From Welwitschia mirabilis (Eukaryota; Gnetophyta; Gnetopsida; Welwitschiales), in NCBI GenBank assembly GCA_051453625.1, contig JBOZIK010000001.1, positions 111,938,683-112,002,682 of the forward strand: a stretch of 64,000 bases of DNA, in the 5' to 3' direction. Below are positions 32,551-44,404 of this stretch, piece after piece; position 1 is the first letter of the stretch, and every line of letters starts with the position of its first letter. The notes below the pieces were generated by a model. That model searched no databases. It worked only from the letters and a program-made list of their open reading frames with translations, and was not told the DNA's origin. The translations under genes were made by a program, and so were the position numbers.

Positions 32551-34049
32551 TTGGAGGGCGTTATACTTTTGTCTCGTGTGCCACGTTTCTATAAGAAAGG
32601 GGCTAAGGGAAAAATGCTTGTAGGGTTTCTAGTGTAATNNNNNNNNNNNNNNNNNNNNNNNNNNNNNNNNNNNNNNNNNNNNNNNNNNNNNNNNNNNNNN
32701 NNNNNNNNNNNNNNNNNNNNNNNNNNNNNNNNNNNNNNNNNNNNNNNNNNNNNNNNNNNNNNNNNNNNNNNNNNNNNNNNNNNNNNNNNNNNNNNNNNNN
32801 NNNNNNNNNNNNTTATACTAATTAAAGCTTAGAAAAATGGTTGTTAAAGCTTTTAAATCCACAGAAATACCTCACCTTAAACTCATCTAGCCTTAGGTTC
32901 GATTCCTAATAGAAATGTAAACATTTTTATTATTATAGTATAGGATTTAATAACTTAGAAATCATGTCTAGTCCTTCGCCACCAAATCTTTCCTCTTATA
33001 TTTAACCTATGGTTCAAATTCTTATTATCTTTTATGTGCTTGTAGTGTAATGATCTTCATATAGATAATTTATGGCTGAATCACATTGCATCCTTATGAA
33101 ATTGATGGTGATTACTTGTGTTGAATGCTTTTCTTTTAAAAAAGTATGGTGTAAAAATAGAAGTTGAGCCAAATTTCCATCTAGCTTCTTTTATGCCTAA
33201 AATTATCATGAATGTCTATTAATTTTCCAAAGAATATTGGATAGATCCTTATGTTCTTATGAAGCATTTGTCCTATGGTTAAATTAGCACATCACCTTGA
33301 CATTTTAGTGAAATAAAATTTCCTTAACTAAATTTTATGGAATTTATTGAGACTTATTCCTTTTGATAGATACCCCTTTTTCCTTGTTTTGTTTTTTGTG
33401 TACAAACCAATTTTGAGCCTTGCATATGTATCAAAAATTCTTGTAGAAAAGTAGTTCTTGCCTTATTTTACAACTTAGTATTTTTGGGACTATTAACTTT
33501 GGGTATTAGAGCACTAGTTAAAGTTTGCAACTGTGACATTCTCAGGTTTTCTTTTGGCATTAAAGTGAGTTAATTTCTTTAAGGTATAGAAGTTTGGGTT
33601 GTCTCATTTTGAAATTGTGGGTCATTTCAAAATTGTGGGTCATTTTGATCATGGTGGAATTTGAACCCTNNNNNNNNNNNNNNNNNNNNNNNNNNNNNNN
33701 NNNNNNNNNNNNNNNNNNNNNNNNNNNNNNNNNNNNNNNNNNNNNNNNNNNNNNNNNNNNNNNNNNNNNTAATTACAAGCATTTCAAATTGATTAACACT
33801 CATAAAAATGCTCATTGAAGCTATCAAATCCATAGAAACACCTCACCTTGAACTCACCTAGCCTGAAACATTGTTATTTAAGATGAAGAGGCCTTGCTAA
33901 GTTGATTAGTGATAAAACCTAAGACATCTTTTTTAATGCCATGGGACATTGAAACCATGAATTTTTCCTTCTATAATTTGATCAAGAAAATCCTCTTTTC
34001 TATTCGGTTTTTTCCTTTCCTTTGCTAGTGCTTATCCTCCGTTGTATGC

Positions 34050-34135
34050 TCCTAGGCAAACTGCACCATAGTTGTGCACTTTAAGGAAAACTGCACCATA
34101 GTTGTATGCTCCCAGGCATTTAGTTGCTAAGAATC
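34050..34135 (+). repeat. 30-base minisatellite, module 2
   Basis: Two to three units of AAACTGCACCATAGTTGTGC plus about ten bases (CACTCCTAGG-like). The equivalent array has about three to four units at 35570-35675 and five at 46150-46325, so unit number varies between copies. Confidence 0.75.
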
Positions 34136-34193
34136 TTACAAGGTAATGTGGCCTTTCTTCTCATTGTTATGCATCAGTGATTTCTTAGATGAA

Positions 34194-34262
34194 AATGTTA
34201 GTGCAACTGGTTCTTACATAATCTAGAGAAGAAGAGGTCTCAAATTTGATTCCTAATAGAAA
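34194..34262 (+). other. SINE-head-like module, plus strand, module 2
   Basis: TTAGTGCAACTGGTTC (A-box type) is followed after about 45 bases by AATTTGATTCC (decayed B box). A better preserved copy lies at 46402-46457. Confidence 0.4.
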
Positions 34263-34953
34263 TGCAAATGTTTTTATTATTATATCATAGGATTTAATAA
34301 CTTAGAAATTATTTCTAGTCCTTAGCCACCAAATCTTTCCTCTTATATTTAACATATGGTTCAAATTCTTATTAGCTTTTATGTTCTTATAGTGTAATGA
34401 TCTTCATATAGATAATTTATGGATGAATTACATTACATCCTTATGAAATTGATGGTGATTATTTGTGTTGAATGGTTATCTTTTAAAAAAAGTATGGTGC
34501 AAAAATAGAAGTTAAGCCAAATTTTTATCTAGCTTCTTTTATGCCTAAATTTATCATGAATGTCTAGTAATTTTCCAAAGAATATTGGATAGATCCTTAT
34601 ATCCTTATGAAGCATTTGTCATATGGTTAAATTAGCACATCACCTTGGCATTTTAGTGAAATAAAATTTCCTTAACTGAATTTTATGGAATTGATTATGA
34701 CTTATTCCTTTTGATATATGCCCCTTTTTCCTTATGTTGTTTTTTGTATACAAACCAATTTTTAGCCTTGCATATGTATCAATAATTCTTGTAGAAAAGT
34801 AGTTCTTGTCTTATTTTCCAGCTTAGTCCTTTTGAGGCTATCACCTTTGGGTATTATAGCATTAGTTAAATTTTGCAACTATGATATTCTGGGATTTTCT
34901 TTTAGCATTGAAGTGAGTTAATTTCTTTAAGGTATAGAAGTTTGGATCATCTC

Positions 34954-36507
34954 ATTTTGAAACTATGGGCCATTTCAAAATTGTGGGCCATTTTGATCAT
35001 GGTAGGATTTGAACCATTGCCTTCCCTATTACCATAACCACCTCTTACCATTAAGCCATTAAACCACTATTTATTGGAGGACATTATACTTCTATCTTGT
35101 GTGCCACATTTCTATAAGGAAAGGGTTGAGGGCTGAATGCTTATAAGGTTTTCAGTGCACTAATCTCCTTACTAGCATTTTGGGGGCTCTTTTGGTGCTG
35201 ATTCAATTTGAAAGGAAGTAGGATAAGGGTGTGCACTTATTGGTGTTAGACATGGATAATGCTAATAATCTTAACACTTACCAATAATACGATTAGTTCT
35301 CTACCATAGACATGCCTCAAAAAAACAGTCGTTGAAGCTTTCAAAGACATAGAAATGCCTCATCTTAAACTCACCCAGTTTAAAACATCATTATTTAATA
35401 GGAAGAGGTCTTGCTCAGTCGATTGATGTAAAAACCTGAGACGGATTTTTTTTTTTTTTGGTTATACCATTGGACATTAAAATCATGCATTTTTCCTTTT
35501 TACGATTCGAGAAGCAAATCCTCTTTCTTGTGTATTTTTCCCTTTCCTTCACTAGTACTTATCCTCCATTGTTCCAAGTAAACTACGCCATAATTGTGTG
35601 CTCCTAGGCAAACCATGCCATAGTTATGCACTCCCAAGCAAACCGCACCATAGCTGTGTGCTCCCAAGAATTTAGTTACTATGAATCTAACAAGGTAACA
35701 TGGCCTTCCTCCTTATTATCATGCATTAGTAATTTCTTAGATGAAAATGTTAGCGCAACTAGTTCTTAAATAATCTAGAAAACAAGAGGTCTCAGGTTTG
35801 ATTCCTAGTAGAAACACAAATGTTTTTATTATTATAGCATAGGATTTAATAACTTAAAAATTATGTCTAGTTCTTAGCCACCAAATCTTTCTTCTTATAT
35901 TTAACCTATGGTCCAAATTCATGTTATCTTTTATGGGTTTGTAGTATAATGATCTTCATATAGATAATTTGTGGCTGAATTACATTACATCCTTATGAAA
36001 TTAATGGTGATTACTTATGTTGAATGCTTATCTTTTAAAAAAAAGTATGGTGCAAAAATAGAAGTTAAGCCAAATTTTTACCTAGCTTTTTTTATGCCTA
36101 AAATTATCATGAATGTCTAGTAATTTTCCAAAGAATATTGGATAGATCCTTACATCCTTATGAAGCATTTGTCCTATGGTTAAATTAGCAAATCACCTCG
36201 GCATTTTAGTGAAATAAAATTTCCTTAACTGAATTTTGTGGAATTTGTTGAGGCTTGTTTCTTTTTATAGATACCCCTTTTTTCTTGTGTTGTTTTTGGT
36301 GTGCAAATTAATTTTAAGCCTTGCATATGTATTAAGAATTCTTGTATAAAAATAATTCTTGCCTTATTTTCCAACTTAGTTTTTTTAGGGCTATTACCTT
36401 TGGGTATTAAAGCATTAGTTAAAGTTTGCAAAGGTGATATTCTAAGGGTTTATTTTAGCATCGAAGCAAGTTAATTTATTCCATGTATAGAAATTTGCGT
36501 CATCTCA
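34954..36507 (+). repeat. Tandem LTR module 3
   Basis: A gap-free third copy of the LTR 3' half. It contains the minus-strand A/B-box module at about 34985-35060 (GGTTCAAATCC on the minus strand), a 30-base minisatellite at 35570-35675 and the plus-strand A/B-box module at 35746-35815 (GGTTTGATTCC). It runs to the true LTR end and PBS. Confidence 0.78.
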
Positions 36508-36510
36508 TTA

Positions 36511-36524
36511 TGGTATTAGAGGCA
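36511..36524 (+). other. PBS of chromovirus copy 1
   Basis: TGGTATTAGAGGCA sits three bases after the LTR end. The intact form TGGTATCAGAGCA, complementary to the 3' end of initiator tRNA-Met, is found after LTR 2 (47158-47170). Confidence 0.75.
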
Positions 36525-36581
36525 AATTGTAATCTGTTGGACATAGTTTAAGTGAAATCATTTCAATGTTAAAATCTAAGA

Positions 36582-37606
36582 TGGCTAGAGCACTAGAAAC
36601 AATTTCAATAATTCTTTTTATAAACTTATTAATTGCAAATACTTTTAAAATATCTTTTTGCAAATTAACTAAGAGCCATAAAAACTGTAATGATAATATA
36701 TCCTAAATAAATTTTGAGGAGGCTCAATATGAATTTTAGAAGGACTATGAACTAACCAACTAGAGAGAATACCTTATTGATGCAAATAATAATATTGTAG
36801 ATAAGCTTCATGAATAAAAAAATGGTAGGAAAAGTGAAGAATCTCTCAAAAAATTGATGATGCAATTTAAAATAATAAATGCTCCAACTTTTACGGATGT
36901 TGATAACATAGCTAATTCAGAGGCTTGGTTAATCTCTATAAAAAGAGAAATAGATTTATTTGATTTTACTTCTAAACAAAATGCATTACTAGTAAATCAC
37001 CAACTTGTGAAGGGAGCAGCTTTATGGTGGGACACAAAAAAACTTTGAATACATCTTCCTTCATACATTTCTTAGAAGAAGTTTGAAGAAAGGCTTAAAG
37101 GAATGTATATTTCAGCATTCTTATTAAATTCAAAATCTGATGAATTCTATGGTCTTAGATAGGGTTCCATGAATATATATCAATATGAATGCAAATTCAT
37201 AAAGCTCTAATGATATGTTCATAAGTTAGCAGAAAGTAAAGAAGTAAAGGTTCGTAGATGCATGACTGAGTTGCATCCTACAATTCAAAACCAAGTTAAA
37301 TTATTCCAACCCAAAACCATTACAAAAGCCTTAGAGAAAGAAAGAATTAGTGAAGAATCATGGTTGACCAACAAAAATATTGGAGAGAAAAAAAAAGATA
37401 TCTCATGAGAGTAAAAGGATTCAACCATGGAGAAAGCCATTAATCAAAATATAAGTTTATTCAGGGAAAGAGCTAGGGTAAATATAACCATAGTTAATAA
37501 CAGGGCAACATTTCAACCACAAGAAAGAACATAGGTATAACCAACTAGAGGAAGAGGCAAAACTATTAGACCACTAAGAAATAACTAGATTACTAATATC
37601 AGAAAT
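36582..37606 (+). pseudogene. Chromovirus gag (capsid part), broken
   Basis: Structural Gag of the Ty3 chromovirus, which would form the capsid. The likely start ATG at 36582 opens 'MARALETISIILFI', repeated at the starts of the later copies (47231, 48184). The capsid-like part at 36854-37048 has 'VDNIANSEAWLISIKREIDL' and 'LVKGAALWWDTKK', matching the plant Ty3 Gag pattern 'AEAWL..IE..F' and 'L.G.A..WW'. Multiple stops separate the blocks, and frames shift at about 36700 and 37050. The three gag copies in the window allow the decay to be compared. Confidence 0.75.
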
Positions 37607-38159
37607 GTGAAGTATTTTCTCTGCCAAGGACCCCACTATCTCAGAGAGTGTTTTAAAAAGAAGAAAAGGGAATCTACTCCTTTAGATGTTAATAAACTAT
37701 ATGCTTTAGTTTCCAAGGAAGGCACTCAACTAGAAGTAATTTTGCAAACTTTAAGTACATTACTAAACTTTCCTGTGAAACTTTTATTAGATCCTAGTGC
37801 ATTTGATTCCTTCATTTTCTATGAAATAGATAGTAAGATATTTTCATAAATTTTGAAGACTAAGCAATTAATTGTAGAATTTCTAGATGTAAAACAACTA
37901 AAAAAATTCGTAAAAATCCTTTGTATATGTTATAAATCAATGATCTAAATTTCAAAAGTCAATTGCTAGTTTTGTAGTTAGGTTACTTTAACATCATTTT
38001 AGGAATGAATTGATTGTAAGATAATAAGGCATAAATAGAATGCTATCATAGAAGAGTATCAGTGATAGATTATGAAGTAAGAAGAATAAATTTGCCAATC
38101 TTGTTAGATCCTATATTTGAGTAATTAACAATAGGTAGGCAAATGAAAAGAGAAGTCAA
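37607..38159 (+). pseudogene. Chromovirus Gag zinc knuckle and protease start
   Basis: The open segment begins 'KYFLCQGPHYLRECFK'. This is a decayed CCHC knuckle, with the first Cys replaced by Tyr and three rather than four residues before the His. About 45 residues on, 'KLLLDPSAFDSFIFYEI' corresponds to the retropepsin active-site region (family form LIDSGASHSFIS), with DSG changed to DPS. Later 'GYFNIILGMN' plus a stop plus 'L' is the family block GMDWL with Trp TGG turned into TGA. The gap at 38160-38259 follows, with the region repeated after it. Confidence 0.75.
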
Positions 38160-38259
38160 NNNNNNNNNNNNNNNNNNNNNNNNNNNNNNNNNNNNNNNNN
38201 NNNNNNNNNNNNNNNNNNNNNNNNNNNNNNNNNNNNNNNNNNNNNNNNNNNNNNNNNNN

Positions 38260-38650
38260 CTTTTATTAGATCCTGGTGAATCTGATTCCTTCATTTCCTA
38301 TGAAATATTTAGTAAGATATTTTCATAAATTTTGAAGACTAAGCAATTAATCATAGAACTTCCAGATTAAAGACAACTAAAAACAATTGGTAAAATGCCT
38401 TTGTATATGTTGCAAATCGATGATTTAAATTTTAGAATTTAATTACTACTTTTGTAGTTTGATTACTTTAACATCATTTTAGGAATGAATTGGTTGTGAG
38501 ATAAGAAGGCACAGATAGATGCTACCATATAAGAGTATCAGTGATAGATTCTAAAGGAAGAATAATAAATTTGCTAATCTTGTTAGATCCTATGTCTGAA
38601 TAATTGACAACAGGTAGGAAAATGAAAAGACAAGTTAGGAATGGACAAGT
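38260..38650 (+). pseudogene. Chromovirus protease, second version
   Basis: Repeats the protease region across the gap. The active-site block reads 'LLLDPGESDSFISYEI', so DSG is DPG here and DPS in the other version; the Ser-to-Pro change is shared and older than the split between versions. GMNWL is intact in this version (about 38484). Stops still break the frame. Confidence 0.72.
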
Positions 38651-39086
38651 TTTTAGGATTGTTAAATTGATCATTCTTTGAAACATGAGCCAAATGTGTT
38701 AGATATTCTATTAGTGCAAGAGTACATAGATGTTTTTCCAAAGAATCTACCAGGTTGTCCACCTAAAAGGATGGATGATTTTGAGATAACCATTAAAGAA
38801 GGTTCAAAACAAGTTTCAAGAGAACCTCATAGAATTCCTTCTATAGAACTAGAAGAATTAAAGACACAATTAATAGCAATTCTAGATAAGGAGTTAATTA
38901 GACAAAGTATTTCTCCTTAGGGTGCACCAGTTATATTTGTTAAGAAGTAATATAGTGGATTAAGATTATGTGTGGACTATAGAATATTGAACAGGATGAC
39001 AGTTAAGAATAATTATCCATTGCCTAGGATAGAAGACCTTTTTAATCAACTAAAATTTACAAAGTTCTTCTCAAAGATTGACCTTA
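38651..39086 (+). pseudogene. Chromovirus reverse transcriptase, N-terminal half
   Basis: Ty3-type RT. It runs 'VQEYIDVFPKNLPGCPPKR' (family form FPDVFPDDLPGLPPER), 'ELIRQSISP' then a stop in place of the conserved Trp (TAG at 38918-38920), 'GAPVIFVKK', a second stop, '[20 protein letters not shown]' and '[13 protein letters not shown]'. 'KFFSKIDL' ends just before the 595-N gap (39087-39681), which hides the YxDD box. Codons turned into stop include TGG to TAG. The family assignment is secure; the enzyme is dead. Confidence 0.88.
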
Positions 39087-39681
39087 NNNNNNNNNNNNNN
39101 NNNNNNNNNNNNNNNNNNNNNNNNNNNNNNNNNNNNNNNNNNNNNNNNNNNNNNNNNNNNNNNNNNNNNNNNNNNNNNNNNNNNNNNNNNNNNNNNNNNN
39201 NNNNNNNNNNNNNNNNNNNNNNNNNNNNNNNNNNNNNNNNNNNNNNNNNNNNNNNNNNNNNNNNNNNNNNNNNNNNNNNNNNNNNNNNNNNNNNNNNNNN
39301 NNNNNNNNNNNNNNNNNNNNNNNNNNNNNNNNNNNNNNNNNNNNNNNNNNNNNNNNNNNNNNNNNNNNNNNNNNNNNNNNNNNNNNNNNNNNNNNNNNNN
39401 NNNNNNNNNNNNNNNNNNNNNNNNNNNNNNNNNNNNNNNNNNNNNNNNNNNNNNNNNNNNNNNNNNNNNNNNNNNNNNNNNNNNNNNNNNNNNNNNNNNN
39501 NNNNNNNNNNNNNNNNNNNNNNNNNNNNNNNNNNNNNNNNNNNNNNNNNNNNNNNNNNNNNNNNNNNNNNNNNNNNNNNNNNNNNNNNNNNNNNNNNNNN
39601 NNNNNNNNNNNNNNNNNNNNNNNNNNNNNNNNNNNNNNNNNNNNNNNNNNNNNNNNNNNNNNNNNNNNNNNNNNNNNNNNN

Positions 39682-40170
39682 TGTAGGAAGAAAGAGTTAT
39701 TTCTTATGCATTGAGACAATTAAAGAATCATGAAAAGAACTATGCTATTCATGACTTAGAAATAGCTATGGTGATTCATACACTTAAAATTTGGAGGCAC
39801 TACCTATATGAAGAAAGAGTTGAAATATAAATAGATCATAAGAGCATTAAGTAGATTCACACTTAATCCAACCTAAATATGAGATAGAGAAGATGGGTGA
39901 AATTTCTCTAGGATTTTAATTTAATAATAAATGACCATAAAAGAAATTCCAATGTTGTTGTCGATGCATTAAAGGAGACACTTTCTTAGTTGCATGAGCT
40001 CACAAAAGGATTTATTCAAAATGATTTATGATTTAAAACAAGATTGCCCTCTTTGTAGAAAGATAAGAGAACAAGGAATTGAAGTATTTACTATATCAAC
40101 TAATGAAATTATTTCTTATTTAGGAAGGATTATAGTACTAAATGAGGATCAAGTAAAGAAAATCATTTTT
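39682..40170 (+). pseudogene. Chromovirus RNase H end and integrase start
   Basis: After the gap, 'YAIHDLEIAMVIHTLKIWRH' and 'YLYEERVEI' are the Ty3 RNase H block (family form [22 protein letters not shown]). A 'VVVDAL' remnant of the RNase H-integrase linker and then 'CPLCRKIREQGIEVF' to 'LGRIIVLNEDQVKKIIF' (39994-40170) lead into the integrase N-terminus. The gap 40171-40270 follows, and the sequence restarts within RT. Confidence 0.78.
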
Positions 40171-40270
40171 NNNNNNNNNNNNNNNNNNNNNNNNNNNNNN
40201 NNNNNNNNNNNNNNNNNNNNNNNNNNNNNNNNNNNNNNNNNNNNNNNNNNNNNNNNNNNNNNNNNNNNNN

Positions 40271-40929
40271 TGCAAGTAGTGGTAGATTACCCTAACCCTG
40301 AATTAATAACAGAGGTAAAGCATTTTCTTGATTTATTAAGATATTATCGAAGGTTCATTCCAGACCTTTCTAAGATTGCTATCCCTTTTACAACATTGTT
40401 AAGAAAGGGTTATCCCTTTGTTTAGACTGCTCAATGTAATGAAGCTCTTCAAATACTAAAGGAAGCACTTGTATTTGATCCTATTTTAAAAAAGACAGAA
40501 CTAGGAAAAATCTACATAATTTTTACAATCCTTCTGGGAAAGGATTAAAAGTAGTATTAATGCAGGAAGCAAGAGTTATTACTTATGCATTGAGATAGTT
40601 GAAGAATCATAAAAAGAACTATCCTATTCATGACTTAGAACTAGATGATGTAAGTCATGCACTTAAAATTTAGAGGCACTATCTATATGAAGAAAGAGTT
40701 GAAATCCGGATAGATCATCAGAGCCTCAAGTACATTCACACTCAACCCAACCTAAATCTGACACACAGGAGATGGGTAGAATTTCTACAAGATTTTGATT
40801 AATTTCCATAAGGGAAAATCCAATGTTGTTGCCAATGCATTAAGTAAAAGGAGATACTTTTTAAGTTGCACAAGCTCAAATGATTTATAATTCATAGCAA
40901 GATTTCCCTCTTTATAGGAAGGTAAGAGA
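40271..40929 (+). pseudogene. Chromovirus RT thumb and RNase H, second version
   Basis: 'VVVDYPNPELITEVKHFLDL' followed by 'RYYRRFIPDLSKIAIPFTTL' is the RT C-terminal (thumb) block of Ty3 elements. It is followed by the RNase H part with 'LEKIYIIFTILLGKDLK' (decayed YTDASGKGLG), 'HDLELDDVSHALKI' and 'IDHQSLKYIHTQPNLN'. Order and content show that the contig restarted upstream of the previous one. Several in-frame stops occur. Confidence 0.78.
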
Positions 40930-41809
40930 AGAAAGAATTAAAGGATTTATTGTATGAACCTATGAAATTATTTTATATTTTGAAATGATTATAGTACCGA
41001 ATGAGGATCAAGTAAAGAAAATCATTTTTAAGAAGTTCCACGGTACTCAATATGCTATTCATCCAAGAGTCAACAAGATGTATAGGGGCATCAAACAATA
41101 CTTTTCATGGCCAAGTATGAAGTTTGAAATTATGAATTACATAGTAAAATGCATGGCTTTCCAATTAGTCAAGTCTGAACATCAACACCCAGTTGGACTT
41201 TGTACCCTCAGGAAATTCTAGAGTGAAAATGGAAAGTAGTTGGGATGTATTTTATTACAAGTCTATCAAAGTTAAAGAAAGGATACCATTCCATTTTTGT
41301 AGTAACTAATTTGTTAATTAAGAGGACAAACTTTTGTCTAGTTAAGACAACTCATTTAGCTGAAAGAATTATTAAGGAATATGTTAGAATCATTGTTATA
41401 CTACATGGGGTATCAAAGAGGATTATTTATGATAGAGATAGTAAGTTTACATCAATATTTTAAACTTCTTTCTATCACCAGTTGGAAATAAATTTAAATT
41501 TAATCTCAGCCTTTCACCATTAGATAGATGGTTAAACTAAAAGGACAAACCAAATCTTAGAAGATTTACTAAGATCTATAATTATAGATTTTGGTGAATC
41601 TTAGATAGATCTTTTGGCATTAGTGGAATTTACCCACAACAAGAGTCATGAAGAGTTAATTGGTTATGCCCCTTTTAAAGCCTTATATGGTAGGACATGT
41701 AGGACTCTCATTACATGATTTGATACAACTAACAAGAGACTGTTAAGGGTTCCATCCACTCAAGATCTTGAAGAGAAGATAAGATTGATTCAAAACAAGT
41801 TAAAGATGG
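40930..41809 (+). pseudogene. Chromovirus integrase, first version
   Basis: Ty3 integrase. Zinc-binding N-terminus: 'KFHGTQYAIHPRVNKMYRGI' and 'KCMAFQLVKSEH' (HHCC with the last Cys changed to Phe). Core: 'MYFITSLSKLKKGYHSIFVV' (the first catalytic Asp, family MDF, is Tyr), 'YDRDSKFTS' (second Asp intact), and 'DG', stop, 'TKRTNQILEDLLRS', in which the catalytic Glu codon is AAA (41539-41541) and the preceding CAA is TAA. 'EFTHNKSHEELIGYAPFKAL' follows. Two of three catalytic residues are lost, so it is inactive. Confidence 0.85.
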
Positions 41810-41909
41810 NNNNNNNNNNNNNNNNNNNNNNNNNNNNNNNNNNNNNNNNNNNNNNNNNNNNNNNNNNNNNNNNNNNNNNNNNNNNNNNNNNNNNNNNNNN
41901 NNNNNNNNN

Positions 41910-43338
41910 AAATGATTTATAATTTACAACAATATTATCCTATTTATAGGAAGGTAAGAGAAAAAAGAATTAAAGGATTTACTATATCAACTAATGAAAT
42001 TGTTTTATATTTTAAAAGGATTATAGTACCGAATGAGATCAAGTAAAGAAAATAATTTTTAAGAAGTTCCACAGTACTCAATATGCTAATCATCCAGGAG
42101 TCAACAAGATGTATAGGGGCATCAAACAATACTTTTGATGGCTAAGCATGAAGTTTGAAATTGAGGATTATGTAGTAAAATGCATAACTTGGCAATTAGT
42201 CAGGGATGAACATCAACACCCAGTTGGACTTTATACCCTCAGGACATTCTAGAGTGAAAATGGAAAGTATTTTGGATTGATTTTATTACAAGTCTACCAA
42301 ACTTAAAGAAAGTATATCATTCCATTTTTGTAGTAACAAATTTGTTAATTAAGAGTACACACTTTTATCTAGTTAAAACAATTGATTTAGCTAAAAGAAT
42401 TATTAAGGAATATGTTATAAGCATTATTAGATTGCACAGGGTATCAAAGAGGATTATTTATGATAGAGATAGTAAGTTCACATCAAGATTTTGAAATTTT
42501 TTCCATCANNNNNNNNNNTGGGAATAAATTCAAATTTAAGCTTAGCCTTTCACCCTAGACAGATGGTCAAACTAAAAGAATAAACCAAATCTTAGAGGAT
42601 TTATTAAGATCTGTAATTCTAGATTTCAAGGGATCTTGGATGGGTCATTTAGCATTAGTGGAATTTACCCATAATAATAGTCATCAAAAGTTGATTAGTT
42701 ATGTCCCTTTTGAAGCCTTATATGGTAGGATGTGTAGGACTCTTATTACATGATTTGATTCAGCTGATAAAAGACTATTACAGATTCCATCCACTAAAGA
42801 TCTTGAAGAGGAGGTAAGATTGATACGAAATAGGTTAAAGATGGTTAAGGGTTACTAAGCTAAGCATGCAAACTATCAAAGGAGGAAAATAGAGTTTCAT
42901 GAAGGAGATCAAGTTTATCTCAAATGTTCGTCTTTTAAAGAAGTCTTTAGATTTGACAAGAAAGGGAAACTTACACTAAGTTTCATAGGATTTTATCAAA
43001 TTATTAAGAGGATTGGACTTGTTACTTATGAATTGGCTCTACCTCCTCATCTATCCATGCTTCATAATTTCGTTTATGTATCCTTGCTAAGGAGATGCTT
43101 GACTGATGAATCTAAGTTAATCCCTAATTAAGAAGTTGACATACTCCGAGATTATTCAATTAGAGCTCAACTGATTAAAATTCTTGATTAAAAGCAGATG
43201 GTTTTAAGAGGAAAAAATATTCATTTATACAAAGTTTAGTGGTTAAATCAATCTATATACAAAGTAACTTGGGAAAAAAAAAGAAGATATTACTCAATGG
43301 AGACCTGACCTCTTAGCACGTTTTGAGGATGAAACTTC
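41910..43338 (+). pseudogene. Chromovirus integrase second version, GPY/F and chromodomain
   Basis: Repeats integrase from the zinc-binding region onward (10-N gap at 42509-42518) and continues to the end of Pol. The first Asp is intact here (WIDFIT, about 42277). The catalytic Glu is Lys again (AAA 42574-42576). 'HANYQRRKIEFHEGDQVYLK' and 'GKLTLSFIGFYQIIKRIG' are the GPY/F-like module. The last about 50 residues, 'ILD', stop, 'KQMVLRGKNIHLYKV', stop, 'WLNQSIYKVTWEK' (about 43177-43280), are a chromodomain of the plant chromovirus type, thought to steer insertion to marked chromatin. It ends near 'FEDETS' just before the PPT. Confidence 0.87.
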
Positions 43339-43354
43339 TTAAGGAGGTGAGAAA
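43339..43354 (+). other. PPT of chromovirus copy 1
   Basis: TTAAGGAGGTGAGAAA follows the end of the chromodomain reading frame and touches the LTR start. It primes plus-strand synthesis and defines LTR 2 as the 3' LTR of copy 1. Confidence 0.8.
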
Positions 43355-43897
43355 TGTCACATCCTCATTTTCACTTTTCTTATAAGAATTNNNNNNNNNN
43401 GAAAAATATTGAATTATTGGAAACCCCAATTGTTGTAATTGCTATGTAGTATTATTGAGTTATGATATGAATTCCTTTTTATTAAATGTTATACTCAATT
43501 TATATGTGCTCATATGATGGAAATAATATCTTTTATTTACTTATGTGATTCAATGTAAATGCTAAATTGAATGTATATTATGGATACATGTTATTATTCC
43601 TTTTTCTTAGTATTAAAAGTAAAGCATTATCTTGATTATATNNNNNNNNNNNNNNNNNNNNNNNNNNNNNNNNNNNNNNNNNNNNNNNNNNNNNNNNNNN
43701 NNNNNNNNNNNNNNNNNNNNNNNNNNNNNNNNNNNNNNNNNTTAAATATGAAGCATTATCATAATTATTTTATTAAAAACACCTAGTGATTAGTCAATCA
43801 TTTATGAGATGCTATGTAACCCCTCTCTTAATTGCCCTAATTCATGATGTTTTATCCTCACATTCTTATGACTCTCCACATTTCACCAAACCTTAAT

Positions 43898-43906
43898 TAT
43901 AAATAG
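43898..43906 (+). promoter_or_regulatory. TATA box of chromovirus LTR 2
   Basis: TATAAATAG is identical to the site in LTR 1 and lies in the same context, CCTTAAT before and GAC after. Its conservation amid general decay supports it as the LTR promoter core. Confidence 0.65.
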
Positions 43907-44404
43907 GACCCTCTTCCTCGTTTTTTTACTTATTTTTCATTATTTTGGGAGGACCTTTTACTATCCAGTCTTGGATTCTAGAAAAGCCTTGAAGACTTGT
44001 AAAGGTCTTGAGCTCGTCTTAAAAATTGGTATGATTCCTTATTTTTTGCTTTCTTGTTGATCCTTTTTTGTGCATTTGGTATTGAAATTGTTACATTTGT
44101 GCATGGATTTATTCTTTTGAAATTTTCTTAATGTCCCTCTTATGCATTTGCTTATTGAGATTGATGCATATGTATTCTTGTAAGACAATTATTAAATCAT
44201 GTATTTATTGAATAAGAAAAATTCTATATTGATATATATCTTATCTTTATTTACTTTTCCTCAATTTTTTGAAGTTATCTTCTTGTATGAGATGAACATT
44301 TATGATTAAATTCTATTGTGAAGTTATCTTCTTGTCGAGGTATTATGTTATGGTTAAACTTCTCTTAGCTTCATAATATTATTCTTTTTGTAATTATTGG
44401 TTAT

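Larger units (their letters stand above)
33607..34953 (+). repeat. Tandem LTR module 2
   Basis: This is the second copy of the 3' half of the LTR. It begins at the fusion CTCATTTTGAAATTGTGGGT, where the usual LTR end (CATCTCATTTT) is joined to the start of the module. A 100-N gap lies inside it (33670-33769). Its end at 34953 is joined without a gap to module 3 by the same fusion sequence. Confidence 0.75.
29924..36507 (+). mobile_element. Chromovirus LTR 1, internally expanded
   Basis: It begins TGTCACATCC and ends ..CATCTCA four bases before a tRNA-Met type PBS. The other LTR of this family in the window spans 43355-47154, about 3.7 kb after gap overlap is removed. This one is 6.6 kb because its 3' half, about 1.35-1.55 kb, occurs three times in tandem (32.44-33.61, 33.61-34.95, 34.95-36.51 kb). 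Contents in order: TATA box (30351), 29-base minisatellite (30865-31700 with a 515-N gap), and then per module a minus-strand Pol III-like box pair, a 30-base minisatellite and a plus-strand Pol III-like box pair. Very long LTRs with a chromodomain integrase fit the Tekay/Del branch. Confidence 0.82.
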
